Source: Spisula solida (Eukaryota; Mollusca; Bivalvia; Venerida; Mactridae). Taken from it: a DNA stretch of 64,000 nucleotides. The DNA is taken from the NCBI GenBank assembly GCA_947247005.1, contig OX365947.1, forward strand, positions 32,568,760 through 32,632,759. Direction: 5' to 3'. This document shows, piece after piece, positions 50,501 to 64,000 of the stretch; positions within the stretch are counted from its first letter, which is position 1; the number at the start of each line of letters is the position of its first letter. The translations under genes were made by a program, and so were the position numbers. Under the pieces are notes generated by a model. The model was not told the DNA's origin. It was given only the letters and a program-made list of their open reading frames with translations, and did not search any database.

Positions 50501-51770
50501 GACAGAAGATGAATTATGAGGGTGTTTCTTCGTGATTGAAATCTTTATTTTCGTTGGTATTCGATGCGCTTGGAACTAGACACCACAAACCGGTTTTTAT
50601 TAAACACCATTATTATTAGAATATTAGACATTTGAAAAAATGCGAAGTTAAGCGTTCGAACAACGCGAACAATTCAAGACGATCAATTTCCATATGAAAG
50701 AGTGTATACTTATTTTCTCATCTGACTTTCGAATTCGTCAACTTGAGAACGAATCAATAATACATGTACGAGTATATGGTTATATGACTATAGTTGGTGA
50801 GCCGTATGCAGCAATTTCATTGGTTAATGTGGGAATTTTCAATCTAAGAATGCAGCCTTTTCATTGGTTGTTTTAAGACAAGTCTCATACGGTCGCCTTT
50901 ACATTGGTTATCATTGACATAAACAGGGTGACCGTAATTCTGTTACACATTATAAGGGTGTAAATTAACACAAAACATAGAGCAAATTCGCCCCTACTTC
51001 TAATTTTCTCAACATAGATCAGGTGCTCGTAATATTGATGATCGTAATAACGAAGTTTTACTGTATTAATAACCATTTATTGCACATTTTAAGATACGGA
51101 TTTCATAGATACCAGCGACAGATGCTTTCTTTATGATGTCTGCAAGAGGTACAAGAACACACATTGCAGACAAGAGCGTCAAGAAAACGAATGTGAACAT
51201 TGAAAATAATAACGAAGACCACATGTCTGAATTGCACCGAGGATAATTAAATAAACGTGAATTACAACTATTTATTATGTGCACCTGGTTTGAAAGCAGT
51301 TACTTTTACATTTGATTGTCATGAATTGTGATAGAACGTAACTTGTAAGCCTCTTAGCATGCAAATTCCATGATAAATATAGACTCATACTTGTAACGCG
51401 AAATGAATTCATAAATAAAATTAATGCGCATCCAAATGAATGCAAGCCAAATTCTATCACGATTTAGAAATAAAACAATACACAAAAACGTATACTTTAC
51501 ATAAAAGATTTATATCATGCGTAAATAATAAGGTAAAACAGATTTTGCTGCCTTCGTACAATCAAAGAGAGTGCGGATGGACGAGTTTTGTTTGGTGGGG
51601 AATGTATGCTCACAACAGTGCTTTGATTCTAATTATATTACATTTTGAATAGTTGATGAATCGTACTAAGCTTGAGCTCTAAAAGGAGAGTAATACAGAA
51701 TTAATCAGCAGTAAAATTCTGATACTCTTTTAATCCCATATAGAACACAAAAAGCTCCGCGTTTCGCATG
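47511..51770. other. Gene-free AT-rich stretch
   Basis: No exon, RNA gene or clear transposon end was identified. A possible Tigger-like terminus lies near 51030-51065 (reverse reading CAGTAAAACTTCGTTATTAC). Confidence 0.45.
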
Positions 51771-52506
51771 TGTCGCCTGACGACATGCACATTTGTCATG
51801 GAAAACTATCCATTATTGGGCTACATATCGACTCACAAGAGTTCTCTAGTCATCTGAACTAAAAACGACAAAGTGATGCTCTGGACAAAAAAATGTCACA
51901 GCAAGAAACATGCATACCTATCTTGGAGTCATTAATACTTATGGTGACAAAGTTATGCCACGGACAAGAAATGCTTATAAAATCGATCAAAGGGGCAAAA
52001 ATAAAAAATGGCACAAGGCAGAGTTACGATTCTTGTGTATACTGCACTTGGACTTTCGGTAAGAAACATGCATACCAAATTTCAAGTCATTCAACCTCTT
52101 GGTGACAAAGTTATCCTCCGGACAAGAAATGTTCAAATTAAATCAATCTAAGGGAAATAATTCAAAAACGGTGCAAGGCAGAGTTATGGTTCTTGCGCAC
52201 TGCACTTCGGCTTATTGCACGAAACATGCATACCAAATCTTGAGTCATTTGAACTTAAGGTGACAAAGTTATGCTCCGGTCAAGAAATGCTCTAATAAAA
52301 TCAATCAAAGGGAAATAATTCAAAAACTATGACAGGTAGAGTTATGGTCTTGCGTACTGCACTTCGGCTTATTGTAAGAAACATGCATACCAAATATTGA
52401 GTCATTTGAACTTAAGGTCACAAAGTTATGCTCCGGACAAGCAATTTGTGACGCCGCAGCCGCCGCCGCCAAAGTAACACCTATATGTCGCCTTTTCAGG
52501 CGACAC
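51771..52506. mobile_element. Pearl-like element with about 157-bp tandem core
   Basis: Ends TGTCGCCTGA and TCAGGCGACA form a 10-bp inverted repeat; the right side also has a hairpin TGTCGCCTTTTCAGGCGACA. The core holds about 3.5 tandem units, with GAAACATGCATACC at 51905, 52063, 52221 and 52378. A GCCGCCGCCGCC run precedes the right end. Tandem cores of about 160 bp are characteristic of bivalve pearl elements, thought to be non-autonomous Helitron relatives; the assignment here is by architecture only. Confidence 0.7.
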
Positions 52507-53957
<1,451 letters not shown>

Positions 53958-54542
53958 TCATTGACTGCTTTTTACAGCATAAAATTGGCAACGTCGGTTT
54001 AACAAGGAAAGAATACTCAATAAAGTGAAATCTTCCATAATGTAGACATGTGTTCCTGAAGATGAAAACACTTGAATTTATTCCCAATTCTGCCAGCACT
54101 GTTGTCATACTTATGCGATAATGCATGCTTTCGATTCTAACCACAGGTAACTGTATCATTGATAAAGAGTAAAATAATCTGGGTTTTTTTTATAAAATTT
54201 ATGTCTTGAAAAATATCCATGCTGAATTAAATAAGAAATCGTTCAAATATCGCGGTGTAATGAACTGCAAATTATTTCTACCAAATTTGATTAAATTCGG
54301 ATGACATATAATTTAACAAACAATGGTGTCTACGTATTTTTTGAATGCCCCTCGTATAATTTTTATAAAGTTTCGTCCTTCGTCCTGGCCGGCCAAAGTC
54401 AATCAAGTAAATGTGAATCATTTAGGTAATCTTTCAATGGCAGGTGTTTTGACAGTACTATATGTTTAATAAACTCGTGTTAATTAAGTAATACGAACCT
54501 TGGCATATGTTATGGGCTACTAATAATTTCAAATTGCAGAAC

Positions 54543-55520
54543 AGTATAAATAATTAGATCCACGCTTAATACCACAGATAAGTTATTTAGAACAGGTTCT
54601 AAGACCCAGTGTACTTAGAGGGGTTTAGTATAAATAGATCCACGCTTATTCCCAAAGGTACTTAGAGGGGTTAAGTATAATTAGGTCCACGCTTATTCCC
54701 ACAAATAAGTTATTTAGAACAGGTTCTAAGACAAAGGTACTTAGAGGGGTTTAGTATAAATAGATTCACGCTTATTCCCAAAGGTACTTAGAGGGGTTTA
54801 GTATAACTAGGTCCACGCTTATTCCCACAGATAAGTTATTTAGAACAGGTTTTAAGACCCAATGTACTTAGTGGAGTTTAGTATAATTAGGTCCACGCTT
54901 ATTCCCACAGATAAGTTATTTAGAACAGGTTTTAAGACCCAAGGTACTTAGAGGGGTTTAGTATAATTAGGTCCACGCTTATTCCCACAAATAAGTTATT
55001 TAGAACAGGTTTTAAGACCCAATGTACTTAGTGGAGTTTAGTATAATTAGGTCCACGCTTATTCCCACAAATAAGTTATTTAGAACAGGTTTTAAGACCC
55101 AATGTACTTAGTGGAGTTTAGTATAATTAGGTCCACGCTTATTCCCACAGATAAGTTATTTAGAACAGGTTTTAAGACCCAATGTACTTAGTGGAGTTTA
55201 GTATAATTAGGTCCACGCTTATTCCCACAAATAAGTTATTTAGAACAGGTTTTAAGACCCAATGTACTTAGTGGAGTTTAGTATAATTAGGTCCACGCTT
55301 ATTCCCACAGATAAGTTATTTAGAACAGGTTTTAAGACCCAATGTACTTAGTGGAGTTTAGTATAACTAGGTCCACGCTTATTACCACAGATAAGTTATT
55401 TAGAACAGGTTTTAAGACCTAATGTACTTAGTGGAGTTTAGTATAACTAGGTCCACGCTTATTACCACAGATAAGTTATTTAGAACAGGTTCTACGACCA
55501 AGGTACTTAGAGGGGTTTAG
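54543..55520 (+). repeat. 80-bp satellite-like array, about 12 units
   Basis: The unit includes AAGTTATTTAGAACAGGTTT, GACCCAATGTACTTAGTGGA and AGGTCCACGCTTATTCCCAC. Spacing is exactly 80 bp from 54901 to 55461. The left edge has shorter units of about 50 bp that lack the AAGTTATTTAGAACAGG half. Confidence 0.95.
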
Positions 55521-57032
55521 TTAACTATGAACCAGACCATTAAGAGCGTATGGAAACATCGTTAACATAGTATAGATAATATAGACTGTACTGATAAGCG
55601 CATCCTGTATGAGAGACAGGTACTATCAGTGTTTACAAGTCAGCAACAGCTGAACGATTGATGACTCATACAATATATATATATATAACATACAGTATAT
55701 ACATGTACCAGAAATACATTGTATTCATAAATATATTGGTAAAAAGTTCCAACTAGCTCTATTCGAGAATATCAAGAGACTTAAGAACCCATTATCCATA
55801 CAAACAATGAAAGAGAACATGTTTTTGACGTTTGGTTTGATACTGAGAAAGGAATACTTAATCTGGATACTGCTTTATCAAAGCATTTACGAAAATCGTC
55901 AAAAATCCTTTATAAATGTTTGTGTATCATTAACAACTAAAAATTGTGTTTTAAGAATTGCGCAATATTATTAATAAAAGTCTTTCAAATAAATACGTGT
56001 CCCCAAATGTGTTGGTACTAAAAAAATACAAGGAAGTTAATGCATCCGTAACTTAGAAAACGAATTTCTAAGTTTGTTCCGAATAATTATCTACGACTTT
56101 TAAGTACGCAAAACGATTTAGCTCTTATCGAACTAAAGATAGATTTTCTCCATTTGTTTTCATTCAGTCAGAATGGCCTAAAACGAAAATTTGAGATTGT
56201 TGAAAAACTAAGACGCGAATATTGGTCATGCTTGGGTCGGATATTTTTGTGAATATATAAATACGGTACCAGTGGGTAGGCAGTTTACACCAGTTTATAT
56301 ATGTATTGGCATATATACCTGGTACGGTGGCTATTTACAGCCAGGTTATGTTGATAAAGGTAACCCTAGGTAGGAAGGGATGGATCAATGAAGGCGGTAT
56401 GGTATGGTAATCATTTCATATCTCCTATACATTAAACGCTCAGGTCAAATTTAGCATAAAGAACGTCTGTTTAGCTAATTCCAATAAAGAACTGCAATGC
56501 GTCTTTGAATGACTAAACATGTAGTCGGTAATGATATACTGTAGAATCTGGAAAGTAAGCGCATTTTAATATATACACGCATATCAAATATAAGCGTATA
56601 TCATTGTGCTAAAATATAAGCGCATATCGAATTTAAGCACATAAAAAGTGTCACTAAAATTGATATTAGCGTATACGCTTACTTTCCAGATTTTACAGTA
56701 TAGCAACGATATGTTGTACATAATACGCATCAATGTACAGCCATATGCGCTGCTATTTAATATATGCCCCAATTTCTCGTTGAACCTCTCCAAAACTATA
56801 CGGGCTCACACATAGTGCGATATGGTCGTTGTTGAGAGGTAGTTGCCTAACATAGGTTCAAACGTTACCGTTGTTGAGAGGTTGTTGTCTTACTTAGGTT
56901 CAAACTTTAACATTGCTGGAGAAAAATTGTTGCTCAAGCGAAGCATACTTGAATACGCTGCACCGTTAAATAGAGGTACAGGCAATAAATATCTTAGTCT
57001 TTGTTCTATATTCTGTAACCCACACGGGTGAG
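55521..57032. other. Spacer with small repeats
   Basis: Contains an AT run near 55672-55686, a left end of the GTACTG MITE family at about 55865-55930, the 56535-56702 fold-back element and a 42-bp direct duplication at 56827/56869 (CGTTGTTGAGAGGT). No gene is supported. Confidence 0.5.
56535..56702. mobile_element. Fold-back MITE with CTGGAAAGTAAGCG ends
   Basis: TATACTGTAGAATCTGGAAA at the left mirrors TTTCCAGATTTTACAGTATA at the right. The 168-bp interior is itself made of alternating ATAAGCGTATA-like words. TA borders fit a Tc1/mariner-type or similar MITE. Confidence 0.82.
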
Positions 57033-57405
57033 CCTAGTCAGGTACCCAGGGGGCGTCATTGGTAAGTAATGTTATACAAAGTATAGTTATTCAGGTATCC
57101 AGGAAGTCACTCATTGCCAAATCTAATCAGGTACCCGGAAGTCCGTTTTTGGAAAGTCTAGTTCGGTACCCAGGTAATTGTCTATGTAAAGTCTAGCTAT
57201 GTACCCTGGAAGTGCACCATTGCCAAGTATTCTTAGGTGTCCAGGAAGACTGTCAGTTGATAGTCTAGTAATGTACCTGGGATGTCCGTCATTGTCAAGT
57301 CTAGTTAGGTTTCCAGATAGTCCGACATAGTCAAGTCTATAGGTTTGCTGAAAGTCAGTCATTACCAAGTCTAGTTAGATACCCATGACGTCCGTCTTTA
57401 AAAGG
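57033..57405 (+). repeat. Degenerate repeat, about 36-bp period, about 10 units
   Basis: Units carry GTCTAGTTAGGTACCCAGG then AAGTCCGTCATTGCCA with many substitutions; starts near 57033, 57083, 57122, 57159, 57190, 57227, 57263, 57300, 57335 and 57371. This is an old, diverged array, unlike the other minisatellites here. Confidence 0.8.
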
Positions 57406-60400
57406 TTCAGTTACGTATAGGTAGCCACCATTGAGGGAGATGCAACAGTAAGGAAGAATAAAATAAGTCTAAAAAGACATTAACATAGCGCAATAATTAT
57501 ACATGTACAGTGTATGTCATCAACACGGCAGTTCGCAATTCCGAAAACTCAAGATGAAGTTTAATAGTATTGCATGGGCTTTACGCTACACTTGGAAACA
57601 TGGTGTGTCTGTAAGTGATTTTTATTCAAAATGGAAATATGAACTTTCAGATGTACGAGGAGTATAGAAGCCTGTGTAGGTTGTAATCTTACAAAGCAAT
57701 CTGGAGCAGATATTTCTCTATGCACAACTATAGTATACTGTATAACAGATATTTCCGCAGCATTAGAACCAGAAATTAATTAGATAATTCAGTTCGTGTA
57801 GAGCTGTAGACATAATATGCCAATATTGAGGTAACTATGGTATGTCTGTTGATTAATTTGATAACTGATAAATAAAGCCATTGTTTGTTACAATAACACG
57901 ATAGTTTTATTGGCAACATTTGTCACTGCAAGATGTATACCAATTATCCAAACATCCAGACAACAGTTCTATGGAAAGCAACATTCTACGCCGAGTAACA
58001 TTCCTAAGATATTTTAGACAATATATCCAACAATATATCAAACAATATACGTCTTGCATTTCCCTGCAGTGCAAACTATTTTGTTTATTTGAGTACAACC
58101 AATTCTCGTATATCTTAGGAAAGCATTCCAGATTGAAAAAGTTACTAAATAAACGAAACCTAAGCTGAACCACTCGCGTACTTGTGTAAGACAAAGAGAA
58201 CTTACGTACCTTTGTTTTCCTACGTTAGTCCATGTTAACAAAGCTTTAGTTCCTACAAGTATGATCCACTTTAAAGTTCCATTGAGTTTTTTCCATGAAC
58301 TAAATTTCCAGGCTAAGCGATATACAACACTATTTACCTGTCTAAAATATAAAGCTCACATACTCACTGCGTGTACGTTTACTAGAAGAAATGTGGCGTA
58401 TCAGAGAAGTGTTCTGGTAGAATCAGGGGGATGCTGGTCTGTTTTCATTTAAACATTTTCAGTTGAAACAAAAACAGACGAGTGTTTGTGCTCCTGCACA
58501 TTGCACTCCGTAGACGCGGTATTTGTTTGCAATATACAAAAAAAACTATATAAATATACGGAACACGTGTTGTTGTCGAGTTATTTCCAACTTTGCAATA
58601 TGCAGTAATTTGCATAAATTATTCAGTAATTCCTGCATACCGGTAAGATGCAAGTCTGTGTGCTTACATTCGATGTACCAAACCATTAATTGTTCTGTTG
58701 ACCTGCCATCATTAAACTTGTGTTGTTCTAGCTATTTTCTTTGATTTATCTTACCAATCAGAATTACTGGTACTTATTTTTTATCCTCAAATAAATGCAC
58801 ATAGTTACTATAAACGAGTCAACTTCAAGTTATCGCAATAAATCATACACGTTGAATTGTATAGGCATCCAATAAGTCATACAGTGACAGGAAATAACAG
58901 ATGATTTTGCTCGCAATAAGTCATACAAGTTGAATAGTATATTCTCCCAATAAGTCATACAGTAATATTGTTTTTACGTTGTGACATACACCCCTGTCAC
59001 TGACTTCTCCACTGTTGTCACAATTGTAATTCATTTGTGTATTCTGTATACTCACAGGTCATTGTACGTGAAAATGATATAGGCTAGTACATCATATTTT
59101 GTTAATTTCAACTTATGAAATTTGAAGGGATCATAACGTGAATTTTCTTCAAATAGCTTTTAATTTCTGCAGACTGAGCGTTCATTAATGCTAGCGCAGC
59201 AAATGCGGATGTGAATGTGTAGTACTTTAAAATCACATATAATATGATTTTTATTAAATTTCGTGGATGCTTAAAAATGCATTTTCGTGGGGTCGTAAAT
59301 GTGTGGATTACAGAATATGACTGAGTTTCAGAGGTCGATTAATCGTGGTGATAAGATTTCGTGGTCGAGTTCAACAGCGAAAACTCCCTCGAAATAATGA
59401 TTTTACAGTACCTGACATCTTATATGATAGTTTTCATAACACCTTATGACATCACAGGGAGTAAAGCAAGGCAAACAGCTAGTTAGCTAGTTCAGTACCA
59501 GTCGAAGATCTGTATAATCTGACAACTATCTAATCTTCATCAGCTGAGAATATATCCTGGCTGGTTTCCATTTGAAGTTTTGACCTAACGTTTTGCAACA
59601 ATATTTTGTATATACGTACGTCTGATTTCGGTCTCTCTTAAATTAACCGGCAATGGACAATATCTTAATTGTGCTTCACTTCAATTTTTTTTATTATTAA
59701 GATTTCATAGAACAGCATATACGAGGGACATTTTAAACGTTCTGATAATGCGTCTGTAAGTTGTTTAATGCTCATTAAATGTATATAAAAGTGCAGATTT
59801 TCAGAAAGATACAACCTTCACAGGAATTACATGCTTTCATCCAAGGACCACAGTTTTTTTATAACAACACCAATACTAATTCACAGTTTCACATGAAAGA
59901 TCCATAATAACCTCGTAATGTTGTACCCTTGAACAAGAATATTATCATTCTAGTCTGGAACAATGCAACTGTCTGGTGTTTCTAACATGCTTGTTGTTAT
60001 ATAAGGGAGATAATTCAGAAGCGCTTCAATTGATAATCGTTTACACAGTGGTCTCCCTTTGATCAGATCTGGTTTTAGTGATATTACTGCAATAATTAAG
60101 GTAAATTGAGTCGAGTTATTAGCACATATCTATAATTATCTGCTTCTGAAGTGATTCTGAATAGTTTGGTAACAAATACAGAGGGACACCATTTCTCAGT
60201 CCAGTAAATACATTCTTCCATTCTATTACGCAATTTAATTTTGCGGCGTTTGCAATTGGTAGAATTTCGCGAAATTAAGTTGCAGCGAAAGTGCTAAAAC
60301 CATTTTTATGGAAATTGTAAGAAAATTAAAATTTTGTAGTCGCGAATATGCGCTTTGAGTGTGGGAGGTCTCGGATTATAGAATTCGCTTCAAGGCAGCG

Positions 60401-60423
60401 TCATACCAAAGATTAAAATAATT
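57406..60423. other. Gene-free stretch with dispersed repeats
   Basis: Holds the reverse copy of the TATGACTTATT repeat at 58833-58962 and ATTTCGTGG-type repeat fragments at about 59260-59415 and 60230-60380. An ATG frame at 57554 running into GTAAGTG was noticed but has no partner exon. Confidence 0.45.
58833..58962 (-). repeat. TGTATGACTTATT dispersed repeat, copy 2 (reverse)
   Basis: AATAAGTCATACA-type words occur four times with ACGTTGAATTGTATAGG spacers, the reverse complement of the arrangement at 42737-42873. Confidence 0.7.
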
Positions 60424-61690
60424 AAGAGTACCACCTACGAGTGCTCGACTTTCTTGTACTTGAGTGGTTTTGGTCATCTGTGACAAATAGTTCTACGTGC
60501 AAAAAGGGCAATGATTCCTTCAAAATCCTTGATAGAGCTTCCTCCTTAATTACGTGATTGGAGAAAAATCCTCGTCTTTTGAAGACTTGGAAAGTCTTAC
60601 AGCTGTATTAATGGAGGCAGAGATCGAGTTCCGGTCATAGACATTCAAAGTCATTGTTTTTATTATACATCGTATGAGCGATAATTCATCCCCAAATGTT
60701 TATTAACATTCTATTGTTCAGGTACAGATCGAACATTACTTAAAGGAGATCGTTTCATTTAAATAAAACAGCCGTAAAAATAGTCATTCGCGGTCGGTAT
60801 CGCTATTCTTACGGGTGAGTCGTAAGAATAGTCACTTCCATAGAGGAACCTCCTCTTGTCTACCACATGGTGATATCACTCAGTGTGCTCAGTTTGAAGA
60901 CAATACCTCTGATAGATAAAGAGAAATGGTTTACAGAAGGAAAACTTTTATGTCAACAAGAGCACCGCCTACGAGTGCTGGGCGCTCGACTTTCTCATAC
61001 TTGATAATAACCTGGCTGATCTGAGTCAAAATTCTAAGAATAACAAGGGCAGATAACTAATAAAATATAGGTCACATGGTTACCAGCCTTGTATGTATGA
61101 ACTCCCTTAGTGATGGTGAATAACTATGTAGAATTTCAAGTGGATACCTTTGATAGTTTTTGAGTAATTGACATTTTTGTGTAAAGATTCAGTCAGAAAA
61201 GGGAAATAACTCTTATAAAATACTGGATACATTTGTTACCTCTTGTCAGTAGATGTAGGTCATCACATTCCACAAGTGTATCGACTTTTAAGTTAAAAGC
61301 TTGGGTAGTGTTTGAGAACATTCAGTAAACATGTAAAATGTGCCACTATTTTTATGTATGTAGTCCAAACAAGGGCATATAACTCAATATAGGTCACAGA
61401 GTTATCAGCCGTGTCAGTATGAACTCCCCTTTTGATGGTGAATAACTTTTTAAGTTTCAAGTTAATACCTTTGACAGCCTTTGAGAAAATGACACTGGCA
61501 ATAAATTTAACCAACGCACACGATTCCGTCACGACAATAGCTCAACTTTTTTTCTTCAAACGTCGAGCTAAAAATGGGCAATTTCATCCCAACATCTACA
61601 GAATGAAATATTCAGTGACTAATCACAGTGGTCAAGTATGAAAAGTTACAAGTCAATACCTCTTTAAGATACTGAAAATTTGACAAAAAG
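60424..61690 (+). mobile_element. Dispersed element(s) with about 170-bp tandem units and GAGCACCGCCTACGAG heads
   Basis: The head GAGTACCACCTACGAGTGCT (60426) and a second GAGCACCGCCTACGAGTGCT (60960) open two copies. From 60960 to about 61690, units containing GGGCAGATAACT/AATAGG, TATGAACTCCC, GATGGTGAATAACT and ATACCTTTGA repeat about three and a half times with heavy divergence. It resembles the design of the 51771 element without shared sequence. Confidence 0.55.
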
Positions 61691-63526
61691 TCATCATAAA
61701 AATTTTGTGAATATGTATGCAGGTTAATCCAGTAATACAAGAACCAAGCCAAAAAAAAACCAAGTCAGAAAAATATATTTTATTGAATATACATGTATGA
61801 TCTACCAATCAACCCTGACATTATAGACTATCAGAGTGAATAAAAACAAACAAGACAAGAGACCATTCAACAAGAAAATTGGTTCATACCAATCAGGGCC
61901 AGTATTTATAAAGCATCTGAGTAGAAAACTAAGGATGTTCTTAAAATCTTAAAATTTAAAGATCATTAATTGCTTACATTGTTTTCATGCATTTTGTGCC
62001 TCAAATTGTAAATTTTTGAATTTTAAGAGTCAAAATATTTAAGTTTTCCTCAGATGCTTTATAAATACCAGCCCTGGCATATTACTCAACTGGTCAATGG
62101 TTTTAACTGATACATATCTCTCCCTCCATGTCATAGGTCAATGTAATCAGGTAACATTTGACTGTTTCAGCCAATCAGAAACAACAATAACCAATAGTCA
62201 TTTACATCTTAGGCCAAACAAAATAGTCCCATTTATGGTCATCATACATACCCTGCAACAAACGCTCCTCACCCTGAAGATTTGTCAACCCATTACAAAT
62301 AAACTGCAGTTCATCTCAACGCATTGTTATAGGAAGTACTTGAAAGGTATATGGCCACATACATACACCGAGTACAGAAAGAAGCACACATTTAACATTT
62401 CTCCACACGGTTATAGTCCAGTCAGGGCAAGGACCAAGTGACGCAGCGGTCAAGTCCTCTATTATGGTGTAAGCAAATTATAAAGGCTTATACAAGCAGG
62501 TACGATATCAATGCTAAAGTAACATACTATATTCGCTCTACCTGTTATGACGATGGTTGTAATATTTTGTGTACACATAAACTCCAACGTCACTCTCCCA
62601 ATATCCTAACTGGACTGTACATGTTAGCCTTTATAGCTTTCTATAGAGGCCACACAAAACAATGATTTGGTTTGTTTTGATTGTTAACACATTAAAGTTG
62701 TTTCCGAAGACTGTTTCAAAACTTTACCTTTGCAGCAAAGCTGAATGTGTTAATTCCTTGAAATGCTATATTAACAACATGCATTCAAAAATCTTCAAAT
62801 AAGAGTCACATGTGAATACAGTTTAAGAGCTAAAGCAGAGATACCTTGGAACCATCCTCATACATCAGTCGTTAGTCAAGTTCCCAGATATCACTGGTGA
62901 AGAAAACTCTGGTGAACGAGAACGCCTGGGAACAAGTGGACACAATAAATGACTGATATATGTATTACAGGAAGAAAATGGCAGATTGACCAAAATGACC
63001 GATTTAACATGTAACCCTATGGAGAAAAAATGCATGTTTTTATGTACTCAGTGTAGTTTAAATGTTAATCTCTCACTCAAGAAGCATTGACTAATAGATC
63101 ATATCATTGCCTTTTATATGCAATTTCTACAAAGAAACGCCTACCCTAAAGACCAGCAACACTTTTTTGGGCTCAAAATACTTCAGAATATGAGCTACAT
63201 CAACACGACTTCTTGTGTCAATCTTATAACCACTTAATCCCCTTTAAAAACTTGATTAATCACATTACAACCAGAAATATAATTGTCTTAATACAATGTA
63301 CTGTAAAAACATACATTTTCGCTTTGTGAAAGTTTTGCCTCTTTGTTACAGTGAAGTCGTCAGTGAGGTTAAAGTCGTTTGCAAGTTTAATTTCAAAACT
63401 TCAGATATAAATTATGCTTTCTGTGATTTACAGCCATTGCTAAAGTTCTCTGGCATAAGTTTTTGCGAATTTGCCAAATTCAGGAATATGGAGAAAATAG
63501 CGAAACTTTCTGATTTTTCCAATAAA
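61691..63526. other. Stretch with one fold-back element; possible 3' UTR
   Basis: Contains the inverted-repeat element at 61894-62076. A minus-strand AATAAA at 61778-61783 could end a transcript whose last coding exon is at 63527-63598. Otherwise nothing is recognised. Confidence 0.4.
61894..62076. mobile_element. Fold-back MITE, CAGGGC..TATTTATAAAGCATCTGAG ends
   Basis: Left CAGGGCCAGTATTTATAAAG and right reversed CAGGGCTGGTATTTATAAAG pair over about 28 bp. CAGGG termini suggest hAT, but no 8-bp target duplication is visible. 183 bp, non-coding. Confidence 0.8.
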
Positions 63527-63598
63527 TCAAGTTTGAAGGTTTTTCATCAACTTCAATCTTCCTTTAATATAATCACTCTCATCCACGGATACCAGAAG
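63527..63598 (-). CDS. Possible last coding exon of a gene lying to the right
   Basis: On the minus strand, ACAATTACAG is followed by 23 open codons with coding-like content (ESDYIKGRLKLMKN) and a TGA. The upstream exons would lie beyond 64000. The polypyrimidine tract is poor and no family is recognised, so this is tentative. Confidence 0.25.
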   Translation of the reverse strand, partial: LLVSVDESDYIKGRLKLMKNLQT

Positions 63599-63854
63599 CT
63601 GTAATTGTTCACCATTCACAGCAAAACTCAGTGACTCTGAAATATCAAAGAGAACAGAGATATACTCTAACATTTGCTATCGGCCACCAAAAGCAACTAG
63701 ACTTTCATCTTAAAAACGTGTTTTGGAATATTTTTTATATCACTTTTTGTCAATGATAATGAAAGCAGAAACCTACCCCAATAACATTTGGCAATATTTA
63801 AAGCTACACCCATGCAGAAATAACACAAACTGTGATTAATGCACACTAAACTTA

Positions 63855-64000
63855 AAGGACAAGGTTCACTAATGGCTTAATTTTGCCCTGTGATTTTTCA
63901 TAAAATAAAAATGCATGTTCCTATAAATCTGCCTCTAATTCAAATAACTTAACATTCCTGTGTAAAAAATGAGCATACACATGCCAATTTCCCTTGTGAT
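63855..64000 (+). mobile_element. Arm of the 4270-4868 fold-back family, cut by the window end
   Basis: AAGGACAAGGTTCACTAATG, ATGCATGTTCCTATAAATCT and GCCAATTTCCCT match the left arm at 4274-4430, and more closely the reversed right arm. The second arm should lie just outside the window. Confidence 0.75.

Noticed and set aside
57554..57612. ATG frame of 19 codons running into a GTAAGTG donor
   Set aside because: The donor is good but no compatible acceptor exon was found in the window.

Overview
The window looks like eukaryotic, intron-containing invertebrate DNA, most likely from a bivalve mollusc. The evidence is AT-rich intergenic DNA, GT-AG introns, B-box/beta-propeller (TRIM-like) genes of the kind expanded in bivalves, dispersed GTCCGTCC-bearing repeats, and a pearl-like element with a core of about 157-bp tandem units. 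Genus or species cannot be fixed from the sequence alone.

Layout. (1) 573-9369, plus strand: the last five coding exons of an R3H-domain RNA-binding protein of the R3HDM1/R3HDM2/ARPP21 (Drosophila encore) family. The N-terminal R3H and SUZ domains would lie left of the window. All four splice junctions keep frame and give 628 residues plus a stop. (2) 9370-25109: no convincing gene. It holds the 3' UTR, old dispersed repeats, a roughly 4-kb terminal-inverted-repeat element (19202-23207) with six copies of a 14-bp motif, a Tc1/mariner-type MITE abutting its end, and a 32-bp minisatellite. (3) 25110-33464, minus strand: two tandem paralogous two-exon genes for RING-less proteins with two B-box zinc fingers and a C-terminal NHL-like beta-propeller, one of 1327 aa with a huge charged disordered N-terminus and one of 517 aa. 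(4) 34001-34939: a nested transposon pair, a Harbinger-like MITE inserted in another MITE. (5) 38203-41841, minus strand: an unrecognised, mostly disordered acidic 1190-aa protein with a 14-residue tandem repeat and an internal Met in a textbook N-myristoylation context. (6) 41842-64000: repeat-rich DNA with a perfect AGCAG pentamer array, an 80-bp satellite, a pearl-like element and fold-back elements, plus one weakly supported terminal exon near 63.5 kb.

The R3HDM-like gene would act in post-transcriptional mRNA control. The two B-box/propeller genes are probably products of local duplication and would act as protein- or RNA-binding scaffolds. No operon-like logic is expected. No tRNA, rRNA, CRISPR or prokaryotic system is present apart from a degenerate tRNA-like segment inside a MITE. 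Splice sites and domain calls were read by eye; similarity searches and RNA-seq would be decisive where stated.
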